In this document: one piece after another, positions 1 to 7,340 of the stretch
Layout: every line of letters begins with the position of its first letter
Numbering within the stretch: position 1 is the stretch's first letter
Position numbers and translations under genes: made by a program
From: JANNAT01 sp043766915
GTDB lineage: Bacteria > Pseudomonadota > Alphaproteobacteria > Rhodobacterales > Rhodobacteraceae
Direction: 5' to 3'
Length of the DNA stretch: 20,945 nucleotides
NCBI GenBank assembly: GCA_043766915.1
Contig: JAYUHO010000381.1
Span: forward strand, 1 to 20,945
The notes under the pieces: generated by a model
The model's database searches: none
What the model saw: only the letters and a program-made list of their open reading frames with translations
What the model was told of the DNA's origin: nothing

Positions 1-365
1 CTCTGCCGGATGTCGAGATACCTGTTCCGCTCCGGGCCGGTGAGCTGACCTTCGATGAACTCTGCGCGGGCAGGCTTCTGATCACCGAGCCACACACCCG
101 CCCCGCGCAGGTCTACGCCCTCGCGCCACTGACGGTCGTGGTCGATCAGGCCGTCGAAGTGCAGCCGACCGACCTTGCGATATGCGCGCAGGGCGGCGAC
201 CACATCGCAGGGTGTGAAGCGCGCGTGAGGCAGTCCCCCGACGTCGTACGGCTTTTTGCACGAGTAAGGGTGCTCGCCCTCCCGCCAATAGCGACGAAGC
301 TGTGCCTGCGAGATACCGGTGTAGACTTCGAGAGTCGGGTTGTTGATGTGGAAAATCGTGCGCAC
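1..365 (-). CDS. Partial small DNA-binding-like protein, C-terminus off the left edge
   Basis: An open frame on the minus strand starts at GTG 365 and stays open through 121 codons to base 1, so the C-terminus is missing. A GGAAAG Shine-Dalgarno-like stretch sits about 8 bases upstream of the GTG. In-frame GTGs further up (413, 419) have no such site. The N-terminal half reads like a winged helix-turn-helix of the MerR/excisionase kind: a helix followed by ISQAQLRRYWREGEHPY, then a lysine-rich wing (about residues 36-41), then ARFTPCDVVAALRAYRKVG (about 48-66), where a DV-containing helix follows an aromatic residue. The following part, rich in aspartate and tryptophan, is not recognised. It lies beside a recombinase gene on the same strand, so an excisionase or element regulator is plausible, but this is inference. 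Other frames over this stretch give arginine/proline-rich peptides typical of shadows. Confidence 0.55.
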   Translation of the reverse strand, partial: MRTIFHINNPTLEVYTGISQAQLRRYWREGEHPYSCKKPYDVGGLPHARFTPCDVVAALRAYRKVGRLHFDGLIDHDRQWREGVDLRGAGVWLGDQKPARAEFIEGQLTGPERNRYLDIRQ

Positions 366-443
366 TAGGTTCTTTCCGACTTGATAAGGGCGTATTCTCC
401 ATGTCGAGCACACTACCACACTGAGTCGGAATCATCTAGCAAA

Positions 444-478
444 CCGGGAAAACGGGTCAGCTGTGTTCGATTTTCCGG
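444..478 (-). terminator. Possible weak terminator after the recombinase gene
   Basis: CCGGGAAAA (444-452) is complementary to TTTTCCGG (471-478) except for one bulged G, with an 18-base loop. It begins about 30 bases past the recombinase stop on the minus strand, and the descending arm ends with TTTTCCCGG followed by TTTG. The loop is large and no clean T-run follows, so termination is only a suggestion. Confidence 0.25.
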
Positions 479-506
479 ATGGGCGGGGCAGTTCTAGGCT
501 GGGATT

Positions 507-1760
507 TCAGTCCTGCTCCATGTCACTCATGGGATGAGGCGAGCCACGGCGCTGGTGGGCTAGGAACAGTTTGGTCTCAAGCGCATCTGAGGTCCTCTCC
601 GCGCGCTCGTCAGCGTCATCACCCGTCAGGAAGTCGGCCCACGCCTGCATCACTACGCGACGGTCGTCGATCCTGTCGCTACGCAAATATGCCGCCGTCA
701 CTTTCCCCATGGTCTGGTGGGCGAGGCACCGGTCCGCGAGTTTTTCGTCGGCAGTCTTGGTTTCCACTGCCCAATCGCCGAACGTGCTTCTCAGCCCGTG
801 TGCCGTGGACAGTTCCCCCAGCCGTTTGTTGAAGGTGTTAAGGCTGATCACCCCATATTTCGACACTGTCGACGGGAAAACGAAGTCGTCTGGCGTGGCG
901 GTTTTGCTGTGCATCTGGCGAAGGATCGCCACGGCCTGCAGCGACAAGGGAACGCGGAACGGAGCGTCGGACTTCATCCGGTCTCGGCTCAGCAACCAGA
1001 CCGCGCCCTGCAAATCGAACTCTGACCACCGGGCCTCTGTGACGTTCACCACTCGGGGTATCGTGAGTAGGTAGAAGGCGAAGGCGTGGGTGACTACGGC
1101 GTTCTGGCGCGGGCCTCCGAGGCTCTTGTAGATGCGCGGAGCTTTCTTCCATGGCAGGGCTGCATGGTGCTCCACATCTTGCCTTGGAGAACCCAGCCGC
1201 GCTCTCGCCTTCTCAAGGATTGACAGGTTGAATCCTTCATCAGCGGCGAAGATCACACTTTGCTTAAACCTCGACCACGCTTTGGTTACGGTCGGGTTCA
1301 CCGCCGCCCAAGGACCGGCGAAGTTGTCGACGATGACGTCGATGGTCAGATCATCGAGCGTCAGGTCGCCGAGCTTCGGAAGAACGTGGTTTTGAACGGG
1401 GGACCACCACATCCCAGCGTCGCCGTCGCCCTTGAGTTCCTTCTTTTTGACCTCGAAGAACTCGTCCAGCAGCTCCCTGATTTTCTTCTTCGACACGAGC
1501 GGCACGCTGACGCGTGCATCCACTGGGTCGACCCCCTCCGCTCTCATCGAAGCGTAGTGTCTGTGCAGCTCTCGTGCCCGCCGCAACGACACCTCTGGAA
1601 AGGAGCCAAGACCGAGCTTCTTTCGCTTGCCGTCGAGCTGGTACCGATAATGCCACGATGCGGAAGTCGATGATCTGATTTCCAGCGTCAGCCCACCCCC
1701 ATCATGATAGGTGCCGGGAATCATCGCTGAGAGGGTGGCGGCTTGGAGCTTTTGCAGCAT
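507..1760 (-). CDS. Tyrosine recombinase/integrase with DUF4102-type arm-binding domain
   Basis: This is a phage/island integrase that cuts and rejoins DNA at attachment sites, often the 3' ends of tRNA genes. The N-terminus (KLQAATLSAMIPGTYHDGGG, then LTLEIR) matches the arm-binding DUF4102 pattern, and FKQSVIFAADEGF belongs to the core-binding part. Numbering from the ATG at 1760 (417 aa), the catalytic set is Arg236 (TIPRVVNV), Lys263 (DRMKSD), His321 and Arg324 (HGLR), His348 (LAHQ) and the nucleophile Tyr358 (AAYLRSD). Box I reads RVVN where relatives usually have RxGE. I chose ATG 1760 because the family domain begins there. The frame stays open to a TTG at 1823, but that has no ribosome site. 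The next features to the right are a candidate att core and host genes, so this gene marks the end of an integrated element. Confidence 0.9.
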   Translation of the reverse strand: MLQKLQAATLSAMIPGTYHDGGGLTLEIRSSTSASWHYRYQLDGKRKKLGLGSFPEVSLRRARELHRHYASMRAEGVDPVDARVSVPLVSKKKIRELLDEFFEVKKKELKGDGDAGMWWSPVQNHVLPKLGDLTLDDLTIDVIVDNFAGPWAAVNPTVTKAWSRFKQSVIFAADEGFNLSILEKARARLGSPRQDVEHHAALPWKKAPRIYKSLGGPRQNAVVTHAFAFYLLTIPRVVNVTEARWSEFDLQGAVWLLSRDRMKSDAPFRVPLSLQAVAILRQMHSKTATPDDFVFPSTVSKYGVISLNTFNKRLGELSTAHGLRSTFGDWAVETKTADEKLADRCLAHQTMGKVTAAYLRSDRIDDRRVVMQAWADFLTGDDADERAERTSDALETKLFLAHQRRGSPHPMSDMEQD

Positions 1761-1838
1761 GTCGGACCCATGATCTATGGTCCGTTTTATGGACCACTGC
1801 ACCTTCGATGACAAGGGGTCCAAGGCCTAAGTATCTCT

Positions 1839-1855
1839 GATTATTAAGGATTATT
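1839..1855. repeat. Two phased GATTATT direct repeats, possible integrase arm sites
   Basis: GATTATT occurs at 1839-1845 and again at 1849-1855, exactly one helical turn (10 bases) apart, within an AT-rich stretch (about 1828-1880) unlike its GC-rich surroundings. It lies between the recombinase gene and the tRNA-Gly-like att core. Arm-type binding sites for tyrosine recombinases are short direct repeats of this kind. The same stretch must also hold the recombinase promoter, and TTAATAAT on the minus strand could serve as a -10. Confidence 0.35.
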
Positions 1856-1880
1856 TCTTGAAAACAGATAGTATGACGCA

Positions 1881-1894
1881 CTTCACCCGCTCCA
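1881..1894 (+). other. Candidate attachment core: duplicated 3' end of tRNA-Gly(GCC)
   Basis: CTTCACCCGCTCCA equals the 3' end of the alphaproteobacterial tRNA-Gly(GCC) gene: the last T-stem bases, the CACCCGC acceptor strand that pairs with a 5' GCGGGTG, the discriminator T and CCA. The bases before it (TATGACGCA) do not continue as a tRNA T-arm, so this is a fragment and not a tRNA gene. A short tRNA 3' end next to a tyrosine recombinase is the expected scar of integration. By this reading the intact tRNA-Gly lies to the left, outside the window. The tRNA sequence is from memory. Confidence 0.6.
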
Positions 1895-1909
1895 GTTCCA
1901 TGCTATATT
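1882..1909 (+). promoter_or_regulatory. Putative promoter with extended -10 for the small secreted protein gene
   Basis: TGCTATATT (1901-1909) is a good extended -10. TTCACC at 1882-1887, 16 bases upstream, is a weak -35. If correct, the -35 lies inside the tRNA-Gly-like att core, so integration would have rebuilt part of this promoter. Confidence 0.4.
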
Positions 1910-1914
1910 GCTGA

Positions 1915-1932
1915 GGCGCGCAGCTTCGCGCC
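1915..1932 (+). repeat. Small perfect hairpin in the leader of the next gene
   Basis: GGCGCG (1915-1920) and CGCGCC (1927-1932) flank a six-base loop (CAGCTT). It starts just after the putative -10 and ends about 11 bases before the ribosome site, so it would form at or near the 5' end of the message. A role in transcript stability is a guess. Confidence 0.4.
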
Positions 1933-1957
1933 GTAAAGTGGATGGAAGGTATTGATC

Positions 1958-2197
1958 ATGAAAAAGACAGTCCTGGCGTTGGTGATGTCGATGGGATTTG
2001 CCGCCCCTGCCTTTGCCAATGATTGCCCCAATCTGATGGGACAAATCGAAGAGGCGATGAAAACAACCGCCGCAGATGATCCGACAAAGACCGAGATCAT
2101 GGCGCTTTTTGAAACCGGAAAGGCCGCCCATGCGGCGGGCGATCATGCCGCGTCGATGAAAGCCCTGAACGAAGCGTTAGAGTTGTTGAAGGTCTAA
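1958..2197 (+). CDS. Small secreted alpha-helical protein (79 aa)
   Basis: I chose ATG 1958 because GGAAGG lies at 1944-1949, 8 bases upstream. A TTG six bases earlier is in frame but poorly placed. Residues 1-20 are a typical Sec signal peptide: MKK, a hydrophobic core, then AFA before Asn21, a type I signal-peptidase site. The mature protein is about 59 residues with a single Cys (DCPNL). Its second half (ALFETGKAAHAAGDHAASMK, then ALNEALELL) has the small-residue spacing of one TPR-like helical hairpin. No enzyme motif is visible and I do not recognise a named family. It is probably periplasmic. It is the first host-looking gene after the integrated element and has its own candidate promoter. 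Confidence 0.75.
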   Translation: MKKTVLALVMSMGFAAPAFANDCPNLMGQIEEAMKTTAADDPTKTEIMALFETGKAAHAAGDHAASMKALNEALELLKV

Positions 2198-2360
2198 GCC
2201 CTGTCAGGGTTTGACGGCAATAAAAACACCAAAAAGTGCCTTCGATCGCCACATGCGGCCGTCAGATCAGCCGTGCCGTCGTGTTGATCCGGCATGAAAA
2301 ATTGGGTCTTCCGTTTGCCAAAGGCTCGGGTTACGCCGGGCAAAGCAAACGGAGGACATT

Positions 2361-2714
2361 ATGACCACAGACATCAAACGCATCGGCACCGGCCCCCGCA
2401 TGAGCGAGGCGTCGTGCTATAACGGCATCATCTGGGTGGCGGGCCAGGTCGGCAATCCCGGCGAATCGGTGGCTGCCCAGACCCAGACCTGTCTGTCCGA
2501 AGTTGACCGGATTCTGGCCACCGCCGGCACTGACAAAACCCGCATTCTGTCGGCACAAATCTGGCTGGCCGATATGACAACTTTTGCCGAGATGAACGGC
2601 GTCTGGGACGCTTGGGTGCCGCAGGGCAACACGCCCGCGCGCGCGACGGGCGAGGCAAAGCTGGCCACGCCGGATTACGCGGTGGAAGTGATTGTCGTGG
2701 CCGCGTTGCGGTAA
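2361..2714 (+). CDS. RidA (YjgF/YER057c/UK114) family protein, probable enamine/imine deaminase
   Basis: The 117-aa length and fold pattern fit the Rid family, whose best-known members hydrolyse reactive enamines and imines released by PLP enzymes such as threonine dehydratase. Landmarks are the strand IIWVAGQVG, the helix TCLSEVDRILATAGTDKTRI, the strand QIWLADM and the C-terminal signature TPARATGEAKLATPDYAVEV. Arg94 in PAR and Glu109 in VEV are 15 residues apart, the same spacing as the catalytic Arg105 and Glu120 of E. coli RidA, so deaminase activity is likely. The start ATG follows GGAGGA (about 2351-2356). It is a single gene convergent with the sugar-phosphate operon to its right. The Rid subgroup cannot be assigned by eye. 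Confidence 0.88.
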   Translation: MTTDIKRIGTGPRMSEASCYNGIIWVAGQVGNPGESVAAQTQTCLSEVDRILATAGTDKTRILSAQIWLADMTTFAEMNGVWDAWVPQGNTPARATGEAKLATPDYAVEVIVVAALR

Positions 2715-2717
2715 GTT

Positions 2718-2745
2718 GAAAAGAAAGGGGGCTTACCGCCCCCTT
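2718..2745 (-). terminator. Intrinsic terminator of the zwf-pgl-pgi operon
   Basis: AAGGGGGC (2725-2732) pairs with GCCCCCTT (2738-2745) around a 5-base loop, giving an 8-bp GC-rich stem. Read leftward it is followed by TTTCTTTTC, a good U-tract, so it should stop transcripts from the operon. Read rightward from ridA it has no U-tract directly after it, though the stem may still help. Confidence 0.7.
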
Positions 2746-2746
2746 C

Positions 2747-2790
2747 GCCCTTTCAGGGCTGCCCCCGTGGATATTTGTGCCAGAATGAAA
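2747..2790 (-). repeat. 3'-end motif behind pgi (shorter copy) with small hairpin
   Basis: Just after the pgi stop, read on the minus strand, come TTTCATTCTGGCAC, AAATATCC and ACGGGGGC (2790-2761), then a GCCCT/AGGGC hairpin (2747-2759) and the operon terminator. The core TTCTG, AAATATCC and G-run match, in order and orientation, the motifs behind mfd and the CoA-transferase gene. This copy lacks the AT-rich 5' half. Confidence 0.5.
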
Positions 2791-2795
2791 GGGCG

Positions 2796-4400
2796 TCAGG
2801 CCTTCAGGTAATCAACCAATGCGCGCGTTGAGCCGTCTTTGCCATCGGCTGACTGGGTGCCTTCAAGAATCGGCTGCAGGGCCAGCGCCAGTTCCTTGCC
2901 CAGTTCCACCCCCCATTGATCATACGAATTGATCCCCAGAATAACGCCTTCGACAAACACCCGGTGTTCATAAAGCGCGATGATCTGGCCCAAAACGAAT
3001 GGCGTCAGCTGCGGATAGGCCAGCGTCGTTGACGGACGATTGCCGGGAAAGACCCGGTGGCGCGCTTGCGTCTCCAGTGCGGCCCCCGTCAGACCTTTCT
3101 TCGCCATGACAGTGGTGGCCTCGGTCAGGCTGCGCCCACGCATCAGCGCCTCGGATTGGGCAAGACAGTTCGACACCAGTAAAACGTGCTGATGCGCGAG
3201 GTCAGGTTCATGGCCGCGCCGCGCCACCAGAAATTCACACGGAACCACCCGGGTGCCCTGGTGGATCAACTGATAAAACGCATGTTGGCCGTTGGTGCCG
3301 GGCTCTCCCCAGACCACAGGGCCGGACGGTGTGGAAAGATCGCTGCCATCCATCGCCACACGCTTGCCGTTGGATTCCATCTCCAACTGCTGAAGGTAGG
3401 CTGGCAGGCGGCTCAGGCGTTGATCATAGGGCAGAACGGCGCGCGTGGCATAGCCGCAGATCTGGTTGTGCCAGATGCCGACCAAAGCCAGCATCACGGG
3501 CAGGTTTTGATCGAACGGTTGGGTCAGGAACTGCTGATCCATCGCGTAGCCGCCCGCAAGAAACGCATCGAACGCACCCGGCCCCACCGCCAGCATCACG
3601 CCCAGGCCAATCGGACCCCACAGCGAATAGCGCCCGCCAACCCAATCCTCAAACCCGAATACCCGGGCCGGATCGATACCAAAGGCGGCGGTTTTGTCAG
3701 CCGCGGTTGACACAGCGGCGAATTGCGCGCCCGGATTGGTGACAGTCCCGGCCATCCAGTCGCGGGCAGTCTGCGCGTTGGTCATCGTCTCAATCGTGGT
3801 GAAGGTTTTTGACGCCACGATCACCAGCGTCGTCGCCGGGTCAAGGCCACGCAACGTGTCGTGGATATGCGCACCGTCGACATTGCTGACATAATGCAGG
3901 CGCGGGCCGTCGTGATACGGTGCCAGTGCCAAAGTGGCCATCGCCGGGCCCAGATCAGAGCCACCAATGCCGATATTGATCACATCCGTGATCGCCCCGC
4001 CCTGGCCCGTGAACCGCCCGTGGCGCACATCATCGGCAAACGCCGCCATCCGCGCCTTTGTGGCATGGATTTGAGGCATCACATCCGCACCATCATACAT
4101 CACGCGGCTGCCCAGTGGCGCGCGCAACGCGGTGTGCAACACCGCGCGGCCTTCGGTGACGTTGATCGGCTCGCCTCCAAACATCGCGGCACGCTTTTGC
4201 GCCACGCCCGACACTGTTGCCAGCGTGATCAGCAGCGCCTTGGCCGTCGGATCGAGATTGGTTTTGGAATAATCAAACAACATGTCACCGGTATGGACCG
4301 AAAATTCTGCGGCGCGATCCGGGTGATCGAAAAGCGATAATATCGAACGATTATCGCAAGTTGCGTGATGATCCTGCAGCGGTTTCCATTTCGAGTGCAT
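2796..4400 (-). CDS. pgi: Glucose-6-phosphate isomerase
   Basis: This cytosolic enzyme interconverts glucose-6-phosphate and fructose-6-phosphate. At 534 aa it has the usual length. Visible motifs are the phosphate-binding GIGGSDLGP (144-152), the family signature DWVGGRYSLWGPIG (252-265) and the C-terminal signature GINSYDQWGVELGK (489-502). The catalytic residues are all present: Glu342 in MESNGK (ring-proton transfer), His373 in NGQH (ring opening) and Lys502. It is the last gene of the operon: its ATG lies 3 bases after the pgl stop, preceded by GGAG, and a strong terminator follows. In relatives that use the Entner-Doudoroff route, Pgi mainly returns fructose-6-P to glucose-6-P. That role here is inference. 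Confidence 0.97.
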   Translation of the reverse strand: MHSKWKPLQDHHATCDNRSILSLFDHPDRAAEFSVHTGDMLFDYSKTNLDPTAKALLITLATVSGVAQKRAAMFGGEPINVTEGRAVLHTALRAPLGSRVMYDGADVMPQIHATKARMAAFADDVRHGRFTGQGGAITDVINIGIGGSDLGPAMATLALAPYHDGPRLHYVSNVDGAHIHDTLRGLDPATTLVIVASKTFTTIETMTNAQTARDWMAGTVTNPGAQFAAVSTAADKTAAFGIDPARVFGFEDWVGGRYSLWGPIGLGVMLAVGPGAFDAFLAGGYAMDQQFLTQPFDQNLPVMLALVGIWHNQICGYATRAVLPYDQRLSRLPAYLQQLEMESNGKRVAMDGSDLSTPSGPVVWGEPGTNGQHAFYQLIHQGTRVVPCEFLVARRGHEPDLAHQHVLLVSNCLAQSEALMRGRSLTEATTVMAKKGLTGAALETQARHRVFPGNRPSTTLAYPQLTPFVLGQIIALYEHRVFVEGVILGINSYDQWGVELGKELALALQPILEGTQSADGKDGSTRALVDYLKA

Positions 4401-4403
4401 AGG

Positions 4404-5075
4404 TTACTCCGCCCAATGAACGGTTGCGTTGTCGAGAACCACGCGGACGGGGGCCTGTAAGGGGGCCAGATGGGCGGCGGCCTCAATTGCTGTGCGTTTT
4501 TCTGCACCGGTGATCAGAATATGGATATGCATCGCCCCCGCCAACACCGGCGCGGTCAACGTGATGCGCGGCTCTCCGGCGGCATCGGCGCGCAGCGCCA
4601 TCAGAACGGGCGCATGCGACGACAACGCTTCGGTTAACTTGTCCGCCCCCGGAAACAGGCTGGCGGTGTGCATATCTGCCCCCATGCCCAGCAGCAAAAC
4701 GGTGATCGGCAGATGCGGGGCGATGCCCGTGGCCAGCGCGTCAAGGACGTCTTCAGGCGTATCTGCGGGCGCATATAGCGGGATCAGCTGTGCCGCCGCC
4801 GCCGCATCGCGCAGCAGACGTTCGCGCAGCAGCCGGGTGTTGGAACGTGGGCTGGCCTCATCCACCCAGCGTTCATCGTTCAAAAACACCGAAACCTGCG
4901 CCCAATTCAGGCCGACACCGGACAGGATATCAAAAACCGGCCCCGGCGTGGTGCCGCCGGGCACACAAAATGACGCGCGTCCCTCGCGGTGCAGGCATTC
5001 CGACAATTCCCCGGCAATCGCGTTGGCCAAACCGATCATCAACGCTTCGCGGTCAGGGTAAGATACAAAGTTCAT
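4404..5075 (-). CDS. pgl: 6-phosphogluconolactonase (DevB/NagB-like fold)
   Basis: The enzyme hydrolyses 6-phosphogluconolactone, the product of the upstream zwf gene, to 6-phosphogluconate. The 223-aa protein has the family motifs in order: PGGTTP (39-44, phosphate loop), LNDERWV (65-71), SNTRLL (78-83) and LLGMGADMHTASLFPG (128-143), which carries the catalytic-region His. The usual DGH is DMH here, a change that I believe is common in alphaproteobacterial copies. Its ATG overlaps the zwf stop by 4 bases (ATGA, 5072-5075), so translation is probably coupled, and pgi starts 3 bases after its stop. The frame is intact. Confidence 0.95.
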   Translation of the reverse strand: MNFVSYPDREALMIGLANAIAGELSECLHREGRASFCVPGGTTPGPVFDILSGVGLNWAQVSVFLNDERWVDEASPRSNTRLLRERLLRDAAAAAQLIPLYAPADTPEDVLDALATGIAPHLPITVLLLGMGADMHTASLFPGADKLTEALSSHAPVLMALRADAAGEPRITLTAPVLAGAMHIHILITGAEKRTAIEAAAHLAPLQAPVRVVLDNATVHWAE

Positions 5076-6526
5076 CCCTTAATCTCACGCCAGCGCCGAC
5101 CATCCCGGTGCATCAACATCAACGCATCTTCGGGGCCGCTTGAGCCGGGATCATAGCCCTGCGGTTTGTCATTGCGCGCTTCAAACCCTGCGATGATCGG
5201 ATCGGTCCAGGCCCAGGCCGCTTCTACCTCGTCGCCCCGCATGAACAGGGTCTGGTTGCCGCGGATCACATCCATGATCAGCCGTTCATAGGCATCGGGC
5301 ACATCTTCGGTGTCGGCACCCAACGCATCGGCAAAGGCCATGTCCAGCGGCACCTGCATCAGGCGCATGCCGCCCGGCCCCGGTTCCTTGATCATCACCA
5401 TCAGGTTCATGCCCTCATTCGGTTGCAGCCGGATCACCAGCACGTTTTCAAGCCAACCCTCGGCATCGTCAAAGATCGAGTGCGGCGGCTGTTTAAAGGT
5501 GATGGCAATCTCGGACGCGCGCGCCCGCAGCCGTTTGCCGGTGCGCAGATAGAATGGCGTCCCAGACCAGCGCCAGTTGGCAATGTTGACCTTCAGCGCG
5601 ATATAGCTTTCGGTTTTGCTGGTAGGATTTTCGGAATGCGCCAGATACCCGCCCTCGCCTCCGCCCGGCAGATATTGGCCACGCACGATATCTTGCGGCA
5701 GCACGGGTTCCAAGGCACGGATAACTTTCAGCTTTTCATCCCGCACTGCATCAGGATCAAAGTGATAGGGCGGCTCCATCGCGATCAGGCACAACAGTTG
5801 CATCATATGGTTTTGCACCATATCGCGCATCGCACCCGACGTGTCGTAATACGCCCCGCGCCCGTTTACGCCCACGGTTTCGGCAACGGTGATCTGCACG
5901 TGATCAATGAATTCCGACTTCCATAACGGTTCAAACAAGATATTGGCAAACCGCACCGCCATCAGATTCTGCACGGTTTCTTTGCCAAGATAGTGGTCGA
6001 TGCGGTAAATCTGGGTTTCGTTAAAGTGCAGCGCCAGCACCGCATTCAGCGCCCGCGCCGAGGTCAGGTCACGGCCAAACGGCTTTTCCACCACGATCCG
6101 GCTCCACGCATCGGCGATGCCGTGGGTGTGCAGCCGTTCAGCAATATCACCGAATAACGCGGGAGCGACCGAGAAATAGAATGCCCGAACGACGTTTTCG
6201 CGCATCAGGGCCTTCAGGGCGGCCCACCCGCCTTTGCCCGTGGCATCGATCGAGACGTAATGGATACGGTCGACAAACTGGGCGACAACGGCGGCATCGC
6301 GGCGGTCTGCCGGCACGAATTCTTCAATGGCGGCAGCCACTTGCGCGCGGTATGCGGTTTCCGTCAGATCCGCGCGCGCCGCCCCGATGATCCGGCTGTT
6401 TTCCGTCATCTGACCTGCGCGAAAGCGGCGATACAGGCCGGGCAAAATCTTGCGTCGGGCCAGATCGCCGGTGCCGCCGAAAATCACCAGATCAAAGACA
6501 TCAACCGGAATAACGCGCGAAACCAT
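5072..6526 (-). CDS. zwf: Glucose-6-phosphate 1-dehydrogenase
   Basis: The enzyme oxidises glucose-6-phosphate to 6-phosphogluconolactone with NAD(P)+, the entry to the oxidative pentose phosphate and Entner-Doudoroff routes. Numbering from the ATG at 6526 (484 aa), the Rossmann motif GGTGDLARRK is at about 17-26, VVEKPFGRD ends at about 153, and the active-site signature RIDHYLGKE is at about 175-183 with the catalytic-region His178 and the conserved Lys182. I chose ATG 6526 over the in-frame ATG 6544 because GAGG lies 5 bases before it. It is the first gene of the operon. A GTTAGCGCTAAC palindrome lies 25-36 bases upstream of the start, a position suited to a repressor or activator of the operon. 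Confidence 0.96.
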   Translation of the reverse strand: MVSRVIPVDVFDLVIFGGTGDLARRKILPGLYRRFRAGQMTENSRIIGAARADLTETAYRAQVAAAIEEFVPADRRDAAVVAQFVDRIHYVSIDATGKGGWAALKALMRENVVRAFYFSVAPALFGDIAERLHTHGIADAWSRIVVEKPFGRDLTSARALNAVLALHFNETQIYRIDHYLGKETVQNLMAVRFANILFEPLWKSEFIDHVQITVAETVGVNGRGAYYDTSGAMRDMVQNHMMQLLCLIAMEPPYHFDPDAVRDEKLKVIRALEPVLPQDIVRGQYLPGGGEGGYLAHSENPTSKTESYIALKVNIANWRWSGTPFYLRTGKRLRARASEIAITFKQPPHSIFDDAEGWLENVLVIRLQPNEGMNLMVMIKEPGPGGMRLMQVPLDMAFADALGADTEDVPDAYERLIMDVIRGNQTLFMRGDEVEAAWAWTDPIIAGFEARNDKPQGYDPGSSGPEDALMLMHRDGRRWREIKG

Positions 6527-6550
6527 GGCATCCTCGCAGATCAAAACGCT

Positions 6551-6580
6551 GTTAGCGCTAACGACGCGGTTTTAGCGTCG
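6551..6580 (-). promoter_or_regulatory. Candidate LacI-type operator upstream of zwf
   Basis: GTTAGCGCTAAC (6551-6562) is a perfect 12-base palindrome with a central CG, the shape of LacI/GalR-family sugar-regulator operators. A second TTAGCG begins at 6572, exactly 20 bases (two helical turns) from the one at 6552. It also forms the right arm of an inverted repeat, CGACGC (6562-6567) with GCGTCG (6575-6580). The site lies in the 116-base gap before zwf. The regulator gene is not in the window. Confidence 0.5.
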
Positions 6581-6642
6581 GTATTTGGCCATGTCTAGCA
6601 CTGGATGTCGGTGAACCGAAAGAGAGGCTTCATGGCGGCCCT

Positions 6643-7323
6643 CTAAATATCGTCTACGGCCATCCAACGCAGGCTGCCGATGCCCGGTTCGGCAGCAATC
6701 CGCTGCACGGCATGCTCTATCGCCTCGCCCAGATCGTCACTGATCAAAGTGGCGGCCAGTTGCAACGCGCCTTCGTCCGATGTCGCGGTGATCTCTTGCA
6801 AATGCAACCCGGCCAGCCCGCGCAATAACAGTCTTCGCATCACAGCTTCTTGTTCAGGCGCGCAGCTCAGCACAACCCGGTAATGGCGCACCACTGGAAT
6901 TCCAGCTTTGGTGTTATTTTTCAACCACTTGACAAGGGGACGCAGACCAAGGTTCACGAAAACCACCAGCCCGGTCAACACCAGTGCAAACGGCCACGCG
7001 CCGATCCCCGACAGCACCCCCACCGCTGCCGAACACCACAGGGTTGCCGCCGTGTTCAGCCCATGCACGCTGAACCCTTCACGAAAGATAATGCCCGCCC
7101 CCAGAAAGCCGATCCCCGACACCACCTGGGCCGCAACCCGCGTCGGGCTGGCATCATTGGGCACCAATTGGCTGAACACCACGAACCCCGCCGCCCCCAA
7201 GGCGACCAAAGCGTTGGTCCGCAAACCCGCCATCCGCTGGCGCACCTGACGCTCCGACCCGATCAGCGCCCCGCAGACCAGCGCCACCATCATATTCAGC
7301 GTGGCCGGAACCAAATCGATCAT
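6643..7323 (-). CDS. MgtC/SapB family membrane protein
   Basis: MgtC proteins are inner-membrane proteins tied to survival at low Mg2+ and to control of phosphate uptake and ATP synthase in enterobacteria. They are not themselves transporters. The N-terminal half has about four to five hydrophobic helices with the family motifs GSERQVRQRMAGLRTNALV, GIGFLGAGIIFREG and GLNTAATLWCSAAVG. After KWLKNN comes a soluble C-terminal domain of about 80 residues with an ACT-like strand/helix pattern. I prefer ATG 7323 because AGGA lies 8 bases before it. ATG 7329 is in frame but only 2 bases from that site. It lies upstream of zwf on the same strand but is separated by 116 bases and an operator-like site, so it is probably a separate unit. 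A Pho-box-like repeat precedes it. Confidence 0.92.
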   Translation of the reverse strand: MIDLVPATLNMMVALVCGALIGSERQVRQRMAGLRTNALVALGAAGFVVFSQLVPNDASPTRVAAQVVSGIGFLGAGIIFREGFSVHGLNTAATLWCSAAVGVLSGIGAWPFALVLTGLVVFVNLGLRPLVKWLKNNTKAGIPVVRHYRVVLSCAPEQEAVMRRLLLRGLAGLHLQEITATSDEGALQLAATLISDDLGEAIEHAVQRIAAEPGIGSLRWMAVDDI

Positions 7324-7340
7324 GCGCATATTCCTGCAAA

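Noticed and set aside
82..435. Minus-strand 117-codon frame at the left edge
   Set aside because: It is arginine/proline/serine-rich with no motif. The overlapping GTG-365 frame has a natural composition and a ribosome site.
1881..1894. A functional tRNA gene at the CCA-ending sequence
   Set aside because: No T-arm, anticodon arm or 5' acceptor strand precedes it. Only the 3' 14 bases match.
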